Under the pieces are notes generated by a model, which saw only the letters and a list, made by a program, of their open reading frames with translations, ran no database searches and was not told the DNA's origin. A stretch of DNA of 64,000 bases from contig NZ_SHLC01000001.1 in assembly GCF_004217495.1 (NCBI RefSeq), positions 1,116,001-1,180,000 of the forward strand, given 5' to 3'. Shown piece by piece: positions 26,998 to 35,597 of the stretch. The translations under genes were made by a program, and so were the position numbers. Source of the DNA: Microterricola gilva. Lineage in GTDB: Bacteria; Actinomycetota; Actinomycetes; Actinomycetales; Microbacteriaceae. The stretch's first letter is position 1. Each line of letters opens with the position of its first letter.

Positions 26998-27007
26998 AGG
27001 CTACCGT
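26998..27007. promoter_or_regulatory. Back-to-back overlapping -10 boxes of DUF3515 (-) and thiL (+)
   Basis: On the plus strand TACCGT (27002-27007) ends 7 nt before ATG 27015. On the minus strand TAGCCT (complement of 26998-27003) ends 8 nt before ATG 26989. The two hexamers share the TA at 27002-27003, so both promoters cannot be open at once. Both messages would be leaderless or nearly so. Confidence 0.55.
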
Positions 27008-27014
27008 GAGTTCT

Positions 27015-28046
27015 ATGACGCACGCTGAACACCCCTCGCTCGACCCCGCAGGCCCCACCCTGGCCGAGCTCAGCGAGATCGCGGTGTTGCAGCGGATCTT
27101 CCCCCGCCTGCCAGAGTCGGATGCCACGCTCGTCGGGCCCGGCGATGACGCGGCCGTGATCGCCGCACCAGACGGCCGCTTCGTCGTGACGACCGACATG
27201 ATGATCCACGGACCGGACTTCCGTCTCGCCTGGTCGCGGCCTAGGGACCTCGGCTGGAAGGCGGCCGCGACGAACCTCTCCGATGTCGCCGCGATGGGTG
27301 CCCGCCCGACCGCGCTCGTCGTGGCGATCGCCGCCCCGCAGAGCCTGCCGGTGAGCGTGATCGAGGGCATCGCCGATGGCCTCCGCGAGGCCTGCGCCGC
27401 GCTCGCACCCGGCTGCGGCGTCGTCGGAGGCGACCTCTCCGCCTCGGAGACGCTGACGATCGCCGTCACCGCGTTCGGCGACCTCGGCGGGCACGCCGCC
27501 GTGCTGCGCTCCGGCGCGCGCCCCGGTGACCTCGTCGCGATCGCGGAGGGCGGCAACACGCTCGGTGAGGCCGGCCGCGGCCTGGCGCTGCTGTTCACCA
27601 GGGGAGTGGACGCCGACGGCGCCCCGGATGCCGCGGCGGCGGCCGCGCTCCGCATCGAGCATCCGCGCCTGCTCGGCGCCCAGCTGCGCCCGGCCCCGCC
27701 CATCGCCGCCGGCGCACTCGCGGCGGCATCCGGGGCCACCGCCATGCTCGACGTCTCGGACGGCCTCGCCCTCGATGCCGCACGCATCGCCCTCGCGAGC
27801 GGCGTGCGGATCGACTTCGACTCCGCTGAACTCGGCGGGCACCCGGAGAGCGCACTCGGCGGGGGAGAGGACCACTCCCTGCTGGCCTGCTTCGCCGACG
27901 CTGTTGCGATCCCCGCGGCGTTTCGCGTGATCGGACGCGTGCACGCTCTCTCGGCCGGTGAGGCTGCCGGGATCACCGTGGACGGCGCTCCCCACGTGCT
28001 CGGCGGGTGGGACCCGTACCGAGGCTGGGACGGCCACGCCGGCTGA
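27015..28046 (+). CDS. thiL: Thiamine-monophosphate kinase
   Basis: A 343-residue PurM-like kinase that phosphorylates thiamine monophosphate to thiamine diphosphate. VGPGDDAAVI near the N-terminus, the metal/nucleotide segments DMMIHG and GWKAAATNLSDVAAMGA, GGDLSAS, and DVSDGLALDA are diagnostic. ATG 27015 is favoured by a -10 box 7 nt before it. Its stop is 3 nt from the stop of the convergent channel gene, so no terminator fits between them. Confidence 0.94.
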   Translation: MTHAEHPSLDPAGPTLAELSEIAVLQRIFPRLPESDATLVGPGDDAAVIAAPDGRFVVTTDMMIHGPDFRLAWSRPRDLGWKAAATNLSDVAAMGARPTALVVAIAAPQSLPVSVIEGIADGLREACAALAPGCGVVGGDLSASETLTIAVTAFGDLGGHAAVLRSGARPGDLVAIAEGGNTLGEAGRGLALLFTRGVDADGAPDAAAAAALRIEHPRLLGAQLRPAPPIAAGALAAASGATAMLDVSDGLALDAARIALASGVRIDFDSAELGGHPESALGGGEDHSLLACFADAVAIPAAFRVIGRVHALSAGEAAGITVDGAPHVLGGWDPYRGWDGHAG

Positions 28047-28049
28047 GCG

Positions 28050-28775
28050 TTACTGGGCCTCGTCTGACTGGGGCGGCACCGGGTGCTCGCGCAGCTCAAC
28101 CGGCGGTTTGTGGCCGATGCGCTCGGAGAGATACGAGACGATGAGGGCACTCGACGTGCCGATGATCACGACGCCGCCGGCCATGAGGATGACGGCCAAG
28201 AACCGGCCGAGGCCCGTGACGGGGACGTAGTCCCCGTAGCCGACCGTCGCGATCGTGACGAAGGCCCACCAGATCGCTTCGCCGAAGGTCACGATCGTGG
28301 CGCCCTCCGCGCCGCGTTCAACCCGGAGCACGGTGATCGCGATCACGTAGACGAACATTCCGGCGTAGGAGGCGGCGATGGCGATCACCCGGGAACGCAG
28401 CGCATTGCCGCCGTTGCCCCCGAAGCCCGGTGCCGCATCGAGGTGGCGCAGCAGCGTGAACGGGCGCAGAATCGGCAGAACGGCGGAGAAGAAATCGACC
28501 CGGTGCGCCGCGAGGAAGCCGCGCCGTTCCGCGGGCGCGGTGAGCGCGATCCGCACGATCGGGTCGATGATGAAGGCCAGCCAGGCCACGCCCATGATCA
28601 CGAGGATGGTGATCTCCTCCTCACGTGGGCGATCCGGGGTGATCGCCAACAGGCTGTACGCGACGAGAAAGCCGATCGACAACGCGATGAGGGGCCAGCG
28701 CGTCGCACGCTCCCATCGGGCGCGAACGGCCTCGCGACGCTCGGCCCGCTTGGGGTGATGTGCGGCAGCAGTCAT
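28050..28775 (-). CDS. Voltage-gated-type potassium channel
   Basis: A 241-residue membrane protein. The selectivity filter TVGYGD sits in a pore helix-filter segment (FVTIATVGYGDYVP), followed by a strong final helix (FLAVILMAGGVVIIGTSSAL). Four hydrophobic segments precede the pore, including one with regularly spaced Arg (ILRPFTLLRHL) like a short S4 sensor. The start overlaps the end of the HerA-like ATPase gene by 4 nt, so the two are co-translated. No RCK/TrkA-N domain is attached. Confidence 0.85.
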   Translation of the reverse strand: MTAAAHHPKRAERREAVRARWERATRWPLIALSIGFLVAYSLLAITPDRPREEEITILVIMGVAWLAFIIDPIVRIALTAPAERRGFLAAHRVDFFSAVLPILRPFTLLRHLDAAPGFGGNGGNALRSRVIAIAASYAGMFVYVIAITVLRVERGAEGATIVTFGEAIWWAFVTIATVGYGDYVPVTGLGRFLAVILMAGGVVIIGTSSALIVSYLSERIGHKPPVELREHPVPPQSDEAQ

Positions 28776-30208
28776 CGCGCACTCTCGGCGTCGCGCAGCG
28801 GAACCCGCACGTCGGCACCGCCCTCTTTGGTCAACCGCGTGCGCATCGTCGCCAGGGTCGGCGCAGGAACGAACCCGCCGGCGAAGAAGGCTTCGCCCTG
28901 GCGGAAGCCGGTCGATCTGGCGAGCATGGAGCTGGGCGCATAGCCGAAGCGGGTGGCGAGTTCGGCGAGGTCAGCAGGCGAACTCATCCGCATCACGGCG
29001 ACGTTGTCGCACTGCGAGAGGATGCCGGATGCGATCTTCGACGGTCGCTGGGTCGAGAGCAGCAGCCACAGGCCGTACTTGCGCCCCTCCGCCGCAATCT
29101 GGGTGAGGCGTTCACGCACGGCGACGAACAACGGGCCCCCGTGCTCCGGCGAGCAGAGATTGTGGGCCTCGTCGATGACGATCAGGATCGGCCGCCGTGA
29201 CTCGCGCTTCGCCCAGAGGTCATCGAGCACGGCGAGTGCGACGACGAGGTACTCATCCGGGTGGGCGAAGCCACCGAGGTCGAGCACCGTGGCATCCGGG
29301 CGTTGCTCGATGACGTCGGTCACCGCTTCGCGTTGAAGGGCCCACACCTCCCACTCGATCAGCCGGAGGTTCTCGATCCGCGCGGCCAGAGCCCGGGCGG
29401 CAGGGTTCTCGCTCTTCATCAGCTGCGGGATGATGAGCTCGGGTCCCTGGCTCCCGATCGTCTCCTCAAGGTGCAGCAACTCGTTGTACTCCGCCCTGTC
29501 CGCCAGAGGATCGAGGCGCAGAACGGCGGCCTTCGACGGCATCGACAACTCGGTGAAACGCACACGCAGCGGGGTGGGGGACTCCTCGTCCGGGCGCAGC
29601 ACGCGGATGTCCCTGTGGCCGAGCAGGCCGGCCTCCGCCGCGGCGCCAGGCGCCAGGCCGTGCTGGCTGAGTTCGCCAAGACGCACGAAGTCGGCATTGG
29701 GGTCGAAGATCACCATCGGCAGGCTGGTGTTGATCAGGAGCTGCTCGATGAGCACGCCGAGCGCGTAGGTCTTGCCTGAGCCACTCTGCCCGCACCAGAA
29801 GGTGTGCCGATTGAAGCGGTGGGGAATGAGGCGCGCGGCGACGGACGCCTCCCCGAGAACCGTCCCGACGCTCAGCGTTGCCCCGGTTCCGTCGTAGACG
29901 AGCTCGATCGTGGCCGCATCGGCCTCGACCATCGTCGCGACGTCGAACGGCACGGTTCCGGTGATGTCGATCGCGCCATCGCTGATCAGCCCGAGAATCG
30001 TTCCCTCGCCGCGAACGGAGCCGTCCTCCGCGGCCTCGAGTTGGTCGATCTGACCGAGCTGTGTTCTCCCATCACGCTCGGCGAGCGTCACGAAGTCCCC
30101 GTGATCGGCCGCACCCCCGATTGCACCCACAAATCGAAATCGGCGCCCGTCCAGCGAGTGGGCGGCGGGGGCCTGAGTGCTCTGGTTCGCGGTGTCTGTG
30201 CTGATCAC
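28772..30208 (-). CDS. HerA-like ATPase (HAS-barrel plus DUF87)
   Basis: A 478-residue FtsK/HerA-superfamily ATPase. An N-terminal beta-rich domain (about 20-125) looks like a HAS barrel, the Walker A GQSGSGKT is at residues 140-147, Walker B is PILIVIDEAHN, and LLLSTQRPSKI holds the downstream sensor/arginine region. HerA enzymes form hexameric DNA translocases. GTG 30208 follows GTGGAAGACTC. Linkage with a K+ channel is unusual; no NurA or other nuclease gene is adjacent, so its job is open. Confidence 0.8.
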   Translation of the reverse strand: MISTDTANQSTQAPAAHSLDGRRFRFVGAIGGAADHGDFVTLAERDGRTQLGQIDQLEAAEDGSVRGEGTILGLISDGAIDITGTVPFDVATMVEADAATIELVYDGTGATLSVGTVLGEASVAARLIPHRFNRHTFWCGQSGSGKTYALGVLIEQLLINTSLPMVIFDPNADFVRLGELSQHGLAPGAAAEAGLLGHRDIRVLRPDEESPTPLRVRFTELSMPSKAAVLRLDPLADRAEYNELLHLEETIGSQGPELIIPQLMKSENPAARALAARIENLRLIEWEVWALQREAVTDVIEQRPDATVLDLGGFAHPDEYLVVALAVLDDLWAKRESRRPILIVIDEAHNLCSPEHGGPLFVAVRERLTQIAAEGRKYGLWLLLSTQRPSKIASGILSQCDNVAVMRMSSPADLAELATRFGYAPSSMLARSTGFRQGEAFFAGGFVPAPTLATMRTRLTKEGGADVRVPLRDAESAR

Positions 30209-30266
30209 GCTCAGAGTCTTCCACAGCGGCGTGGGTGAACGATAGATCCCACACGGGGCGGGCGGA

Positions 30267-30851
30267 TCAGGCTCCTGGCTGCTCCGCAACCGTGTGTGCC
30301 CACCAGAGCGTCGTGTCGCCGTAGTCCTTGCGGCGGTCGAGTTCGAGACCGCTCGGCCACTCCGGCTCAGGGGAACGTGAGCTGCGCTCGACCATCACGA
30401 CAGCCTCCTCGTGCAACCGCGGTGCGAGCGCGCGCAGATTCTCCGCGAGCTCCTCGGCGCTGAGCTCATAGGGCGGATCGATGAAGACCAGGTCGAAGCC
30501 TGCACTCGTTCCGTCGAGGAAACCCTGAACGCTCTGCCCGCTCACCGTGATCTGCGGCGCGCCGGTGCGGGGCGCGGCCTTCGCGACCGCCGCGGCGTTC
30601 GCCCGGCAGAGCGCAGCGGCCTGCGGGTTCTTCTCGACCAGCGTCACCACGCGGGCACCGCGGCTGGCCGCCTCCAGCCCGAGCGCTCCGGAGCCGGCGT
30701 AGAGGTCGAGCACGCGCAGCCCGGCGATGGCGTCGCGGGCGTCGAGCGCCGAGAAGATCGCCTCGCGCACGCGGTCGCTGGTCGGGCGGGTGCCGTTCTT
30801 GGGCACTCGCAGGGTGAGCGAGCCGGCGAAGCCGGAAACTATTCGTGTCAT
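30267..30851 (-). CDS. rsmD: 16S rRNA (guanine966-N2)-methyltransferase
   Basis: A 194-residue Rossmann-fold methyltransferase. SAM-binding VLDLYAGSGALGLEA is near residues 47-61 and the catalytic DPPY near 125-128; the N-terminal RIVSGFAGSLTLRVPKNGTRPTSDRVREAIFS region (split here by family convention into an RNA-binding lead) is typical. It modifies G966 in the 30S subunit. A TAGGCT -10-like box lies 9 nt before the ATG on the minus strand. Confidence 0.93.
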   Translation of the reverse strand: MTRIVSGFAGSLTLRVPKNGTRPTSDRVREAIFSALDARDAIAGLRVLDLYAGSGALGLEAASRGARVVTLVEKNPQAAALCRANAAAVAKAAPRTGAPQITVSGQSVQGFLDGTSAGFDLVFIDPPYELSAEELAENLRALAPRLHEEAVVMVERSSRSPEPEWPSGLELDRRKDYGDTTLWWAHTVAEQPGA

Positions 30852-30903
30852 TGTGCTTCGAGCCTAGCCCGCACACGGGGGCCATCTCTGGGAAGATGGG
30901 AGT

Positions 30904-31683
30904 GTGTCAGATCTCACCGCGTCACCGAAGACCATTGACCAGACGGTCCTGGATCAGCTGTGGAATTTCACCGACCCGCAGCTCTCCGCCGAGCGGTTCC
31001 GACATGCCAGCGACGACAGCGAGTACAGCGACGAGGCCAGGGCCGAACTCGCCACCCAACTCGCGCGGGCGCTCGGGCTCTCCGGCCAGTACGACGACGG
31101 TGATGCCGTGCTCAACGCGATCGAGAGCGACAGCCCGATCGTCGCAGCGCGCATCGCCCTGGAGCGCGGCCGCCTGCGCGTGGCCGAGGGTGTTCCGGAG
31201 GAGGCGGTCCCGCTCTTCACCAAGGCCGCCCGCGATGCGGCGGCCGGTGGGGTCACCTTCCTCGTGCTGGATGCCCTGCACATGCTGGCGCTGACGGATG
31301 TCGGCCAGGAGGAGCAGTGGGCGGCGGACGGCCTGGAGTTGCTCGCCACCGCCAGCCAGACGCGCACCCAGCGCTGGGGAGTCGCACTGAACAACAACCT
31401 GGCCTGGTACCTGCACGACAACGGACGCGCGGAGGAGGCGCTGCCCTACTTCGAGCGCGCGCTCGACTTCGCGAAGGCCGTCGGAACCTCGGAGCAGCGC
31501 TTCATCGCCCGGTGGGCAATCGCGCGCTGCCTGCGCACCCTCGGCCGCACGGACGAGGCGCTGGAGCTGCAGCGTGTGCTCGCCATCCAACGACCGGACG
31601 ACCGATACGTCGCGGCCGAGATTGCTGCGCTCGAGGCAGAACAGTCCGGCGTGTCGGAGACTGAGCCTACGATCGAAGAATGA
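30904..31683 (+). CDS. Tetratricopeptide-repeat protein
   Basis: A 259-residue soluble helical protein. Repeats are visible at LATQLARALGLSGQYDDG, ARIALERGRLRVAEGVPEEA, LNNNLAWYLHDNGRAEEA and ARWAIARCLRTLGRTDEA, each with the Gly/Ala spacing of TPRs. No enzymatic domain is seen. It starts with GTG 30904, divergent from rsmD, and its stop overlaps the recG start (ATGA), so it is co-translated with the helicase. Partner proteins are unknown. Confidence 0.75.
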   Translation: MSDLTASPKTIDQTVLDQLWNFTDPQLSAERFRHASDDSEYSDEARAELATQLARALGLSGQYDDGDAVLNAIESDSPIVAARIALERGRLRVAEGVPEEAVPLFTKAARDAAAGGVTFLVLDALHMLALTDVGQEEQWAADGLELLATASQTRTQRWGVALNNNLAWYLHDNGRAEEALPYFERALDFAKAVGTSEQRFIARWAIARCLRTLGRTDEALELQRVLAIQRPDDRYVAAEIAALEAEQSGVSETEPTIEE

Positions 31684-33932
31684 CCGAGCAGCACGACCCT
31701 CTGGCACGAGAGCAGGCCGCACTGGATGCGCGCGCCGCGCTGCCCATTGCGCCGGGGTTGGCATCGCTCGATGACAAGATCGCCGGTGTGCTCGGCGGGC
31801 GCACGGCATCCGCACTGCAGAAGGCATTCGGCATGGTCACGATGGCCGATCTGCTCGCGCACTACCCGCGGCGCTACGCCAAACGCGGAGAGCTGACGGC
31901 GCTCAGCGACCTCCCGCTCGGCGAGAACGTGACGATCGTCGGTCAGGTCACGGAGGCCCGCGAGCGCTCGATGAAGACGCGGCGTGGCTCGATCGTCGAG
32001 ATCACGATCAGTGACGGCACCGCGTTCGTCAAGCTCACCTTCTTCAACCAGAAGTGGCGGCTCGAGACCCTGCGGCCCGGTGTCCGCGGGATCTTCTCCG
32101 GCAAGATCACCGACTACAAGGGCAGCCTGCAACTCGCGCACCCACACTTCGCGCCGTTCGAAACCGACCTCGACGACGATCCGTTCGGCATCGACAGCGG
32201 CGATGAGGCCAAGCGCTGGTCGGAGACGCCCATCCCGATCTACCCGGCGACCAACCAGGTGACGAGCGCGGAGATCGCGTCGATCATGCGTACAGCCCTC
32301 GACGCGATCGGCTTCATCCCCGACCCCGTTCCCGCCGAACTCCGCCGCGAGAAGTCGCTGCTCGAGCAGGCCAGGGCGCTCGAGGCGATCCACCGGCCGG
32401 AGAGGGATGGCGACTGGCTCGGCGCCAGGCGCACCCTGCGCTTCACGGAGGCGTTCGTGCTGCAGGCGGCCCTGCTGCAGAAGCGGGCGCGCTCGCGCAC
32501 GGAGCCCGCGACACCACGCGTGCCGAAGCCAGGCGGCCTGCTCGAACGTTTCGACGCCGCGCTGCCGTTCCGGCTGACGGGTGATCAGGACACCGTCGGT
32601 GCCGAGATCGCACGCGACCTCGCCGCCAGCTCCCCGATGAACCGACTGGTGCAGGGCGAAGTCGGCTCAGGCAAGACGATCGTGGCGCTGCGGGCGATGC
32701 TCGCCGTCGCCGACTCCGGCGGGCAGTCGGCGCTGCTCGCACCGACGGAGGTGCTGGCCTCCCAGCATCTCCGCTCGATCGTGCGCGCGCTCGGTCCCGA
32801 TCTGGCCGCCGAGCTGGTGCCGACGCTGCTCACCGGCCAGCAGGGCGCGGCCGAACGGCGCAAGGCGACGTTGCGGGCGGTCTCCGGCCAGGCGCGCATC
32901 GTCGTCGGCACCCATGCGCTCATCTCGGACTCCGTCGAGTTCTACGACCTCGGCCTGGTCGTCGTCGACGAGCAGCACCGTTTCGGCGTGGACCAGCGGG
33001 ATGCCTTGCGGCTGAAGGGCCGCCAACCGCACGTGCTCGTGCTCACCGCCACCCCGATCCCGCGCACCGTGGCGATGACGGTGTTCGGCGATCTCGACGT
33101 GAGCGTGATCGCGGAGCTGCCGGCCGGGAGGCCCGGCATCGAGAGCTTCATCGTGCCGCTGGCGATCAAACCGGCGTGGGAGGGCCAGATCTGGCGGCGC
33201 CTCACCGAGGAACTCGCGCTCGGCAGGCAGGGTTTCGTCGTCTGCCCGGCGATCGAACCCAAGCAGATCGAAGAGGGCGAGGAGCTGGAGAGTGACGCCG
33301 ACGCCGGCTCGGCCGCGCCGTTGGCGAGCGTCGTGAACGTGCTGGCCGCACTCCGTGCGCTGCCGAGCCTGCAGGGGCGGCGCATCGAGCCGCTGCACGG
33401 CAGGATGAGCGGCGAGGAGAAGGAGGCGACGATGATCGCCTTCGCCGCAGGCGAGATCGATGTGCTGGTCGCGACCACGGTGATCGAGGTCGGCGTCGAT
33501 GTGCCGAACGCCTCGATGATGGTCGTGCTGGATGCCGATCGCTTCGGTGTCTCGCAGCTGCACCAGCTGCGCGGACGCGTGGGGCGCGGCGGCGTCCCCG
33601 GGCTCTGCCTGCTCGTGACCCGAGCGGTCCCTGAGAGCGTCGGACTGGCGCGCGTCGAGGCGGTCGCGGCCACCCTCGACGGCTTCGAGCTCGCCCAGGT
33701 CGACCTCGAACTGCGCCGAGAGGGCAACGTGCTCGGCGGCATGCAATCCGGCGGACACTCCTCGCTGCGCCTGCTGCGGGTGGCCTTCGACGGGGAGCTG
33801 ATCCTCGACGCGAGGCGGGCCGTCGAGGGCATCATCGACGAGGACCCTGAGCTGCGCGAACACCACGGGCTGGCCGACGCGGTCGCGCGCCGACTCGACG
33901 AGGCGAGCCGGGAGTTCTTGAGCAAGAACTGA
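31680..33932 (+). CDS. recG: ATP-dependent DNA helicase RecG
   Basis: A 750-residue superfamily 2 helicase that remodels stalled forks and Holliday junctions. An N-terminal wedge/OB domain (about 60-200) precedes helicase motif I GEVGSGKT (near 326), the DEQH-type motif II VVDEQHRFG (near 428), TATPIPRT (motif III) and QLRGRVGRG (motif VI). The C-terminal FELAQVDLELRREGNVLG region is the RecG-specific tail. It overlaps the TPR gene by 4 nt. Confidence 0.96.
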   Translation: MTEQHDPLAREQAALDARAALPIAPGLASLDDKIAGVLGGRTASALQKAFGMVTMADLLAHYPRRYAKRGELTALSDLPLGENVTIVGQVTEARERSMKTRRGSIVEITISDGTAFVKLTFFNQKWRLETLRPGVRGIFSGKITDYKGSLQLAHPHFAPFETDLDDDPFGIDSGDEAKRWSETPIPIYPATNQVTSAEIASIMRTALDAIGFIPDPVPAELRREKSLLEQARALEAIHRPERDGDWLGARRTLRFTEAFVLQAALLQKRARSRTEPATPRVPKPGGLLERFDAALPFRLTGDQDTVGAEIARDLAASSPMNRLVQGEVGSGKTIVALRAMLAVADSGGQSALLAPTEVLASQHLRSIVRALGPDLAAELVPTLLTGQQGAAERRKATLRAVSGQARIVVGTHALISDSVEFYDLGLVVVDEQHRFGVDQRDALRLKGRQPHVLVLTATPIPRTVAMTVFGDLDVSVIAELPAGRPGIESFIVPLAIKPAWEGQIWRRLTEELALGRQGFVVCPAIEPKQIEEGEELESDADAGSAAPLASVVNVLAALRALPSLQGRRIEPLHGRMSGEEKEATMIAFAAGEIDVLVATTVIEVGVDVPNASMMVVLDADRFGVSQLHQLRGRVGRGGVPGLCLLVTRAVPESVGLARVEAVAATLDGFELAQVDLELRREGNVLGGMQSGGHSSLRLLRVAFDGELILDARRAVEGIIDEDPELREHHGLADAVARRLDEASREFLSKN

Positions 33933-33982
33933 GTCCATCCTCCCCATTCCTCCGCTCACCTTGTATGCCGCACTTCACGCGC

Positions 33983-33995
33983 TAGTGTGAGTTCT
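33983..33995 (+). promoter_or_regulatory. Leaderless promoter of coaD (-10 TAGTGT)
   Basis: TAGTGT (33983-33988) ends 7 nt before ATG 33996. The stretch GTGAGTTCTATG leading into the start codon is the same 12 bases as that at thiL. Confidence 0.6.
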
Positions 33996-34484
33996 ATGCG
34001 CAGGATCGCCGTCGTCCCTGGTTCCTTTGACCCCGTCACCCTCGGGCACCTCGACGTCATCGAGCGTGCGGCAGGACTCTACGATGAACTGCACGTTCTC
34101 GTCGTGCACAACCCGGACAAGTCGGCACTGTTGCCGATCGCCCAGCGCGTCTCGCTGATCGAACTGGCCGTGGCCGAATCCTTCGAGGCCGACAACGTCG
34201 TCGTCGCCTCCTGGACGGTCGGACTCCTCGTCGACTACTGCACGGAGGTGGGCGCCTCGGTGCTCGTCAAGGGAATCCGCTCTCAGATCGACGTCGCCTA
34301 CGAGACACCGATGGCGATCGTCAACCGCCACCTCGCGGGGGTTGAGACGGTGTTCCTGCTGCCCAACCCCGCCCACGGCCACGTGTCGAGCTCGTTGGTG
34401 CGCCAGGTCTCCGCCCTCGGCGGCGACGTGTCGCCGTACGTGCCGGCCGTCGTGTCCGAGTATCTGCAGAGGAGCCCGCAATGA
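33996..34484 (+). CDS. coaD: Phosphopantetheine adenylyltransferase
   Basis: A 162-residue nucleotidyltransferase for the fourth step of coenzyme A synthesis, joining 4'-phosphopantetheine and ATP to dephospho-CoA. [15 protein letters not shown] holds the TxGH nucleotide motif, [12 protein letters not shown] is typical, and a variant SSSLVRQ motif lies near the C-terminus. It overlaps the MoxR gene by 4 nt. Confidence 0.95.
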   Translation: MRRIAVVPGSFDPVTLGHLDVIERAAGLYDELHVLVVHNPDKSALLPIAQRVSLIELAVAESFEADNVVVASWTVGLLVDYCTEVGASVLVKGIRSQIDVAYETPMAIVNRHLAGVETVFLLPNPAHGHVSSSLVRQVSALGGDVSPYVPAVVSEYLQRSPQ

Positions 34485-35557
34485 CCGGACTGCCGACCGA
34501 GATCACCACGACGGCCGAGAGCGCGCCGCAACAGGGCAAACGCGCGACGGCCCCATCCGCCGCCACGGATGCCGCGGTCGGCATGCCCGTGCTGGAACTC
34601 GCGTCGCTGGCCGCGCAGATCATGGCGAATGTGGAGTCCGTCATCGACGGCAAGCACACGGCGGTGCGCACCGCCCTGACCGTGTTGCTGGCCGAGGGGC
34701 ACCTCCTGATCGAAGACGTTCCCGGTGTCGGCAAGACGATGCTGGCCAAGGCGCTCGCCGCCTCCGTCGATGCCTCGGTCAGCCGCATCCAGTTCACCCC
34801 CGATCTGCTTCCGAGTGACGTGACGGGCGTCTCGGTCTTCAACCAGGCCGAGCGTCGCTTCGAGTTCAAACCCGGTGCCGTGTTCGCCAACATCGTCATC
34901 GGCGATGAGATCAACCGCGCCAGCCCGAAGACCCAGTCGGCGTTGCTCGAGTGCATGGAGGAACGCCAGGTCACCGTCGACGGCACCACCTACCCGCTCG
35001 CACGCCCGTTCACCGTCGTCGCGACGCAGAACCCGATCGAGATGGAGGGGACATACGCCCTCCCCGAGGCGCAGCGGGACCGGTTCATGGCCCGCATCTC
35101 CATGGGCTACCCCGATCCGGAGAGCGAGCTGGCGATGCTCGACGCCCGCGACACCTCCAGCCCGCTCGGCCGGATCAGCGCGGTCGTGACCGAGTCGCAG
35201 TTGCGTGCCATGATGCAGGCAGCCCGTGCCGTCTACGCCTCGGCCGGTGTCAAGGAGTACGCCGTGAGCATCGCACGGGCCACCCGTGATGACCGTGATC
35301 TCCGCCTCGGTGCCAGCCCCCGTGCGACGCTCCAGCTGGTGCGCGCCGCGAAGGCGCACGCGGCGCTGCAGGGCAGGGACTTCGTGCTGCCCGATGACAT
35401 CGACGAGCTCGTGGTCGCCGTCTTCGGGCACCGGCTGGTGCCGACGAGCCGCGCGCTCGGGCACCACCACCAGGAGAGCGCCCCGCTGATCGAAGAGGTC
35501 GTCAGGCGCATCGTCGCGGCGACCCCGGTTCCGCTCGGCTCGGCGCAGCGGGTCTAG
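34481..35557 (+). CDS. MoxR-family AAA+ ATPase
   Basis: A 358-residue AAA+ protein. Walker [16 protein letters not shown] is near residues 79-90, Walker [20 protein letters not shown] follows, and [19 protein letters not shown] carries sensor and arginine-finger residues. MoxR ATPases act as chaperones that assemble or activate partner complexes. The next genes, DUF58 and a transglutaminase-like membrane protein, form the usual MoxR-DUF58-TgpA module. It starts inside the coaD stop (ATGA). Confidence 0.92.
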   Translation: MTGLPTEITTTAESAPQQGKRATAPSAATDAAVGMPVLELASLAAQIMANVESVIDGKHTAVRTALTVLLAEGHLLIEDVPGVGKTMLAKALAASVDASVSRIQFTPDLLPSDVTGVSVFNQAERRFEFKPGAVFANIVIGDEINRASPKTQSALLECMEERQVTVDGTTYPLARPFTVVATQNPIEMEGTYALPEAQRDRFMARISMGYPDPESELAMLDARDTSSPLGRISAVVTESQLRAMMQAARAVYASAGVKEYAVSIARATRDDRDLRLGASPRATLQLVRAAKAHAALQGRDFVLPDDIDELVVAVFGHRLVPTSRALGHHHQESAPLIEEVVRRIVAATPVPLGSAQRV

Positions 35558-35597
35558 GCACCGGGCCAGGGCGCGACAGGCAGGGGAGGCGCACACG

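Noticed and set aside
28772-30208. Established HerA-based antiphage system
   Set aside because: No SIR2, DUF4297, nuclease or other known HerA partner is adjacent and the locus sits in conserved core genes; kept only as a speculative finding.
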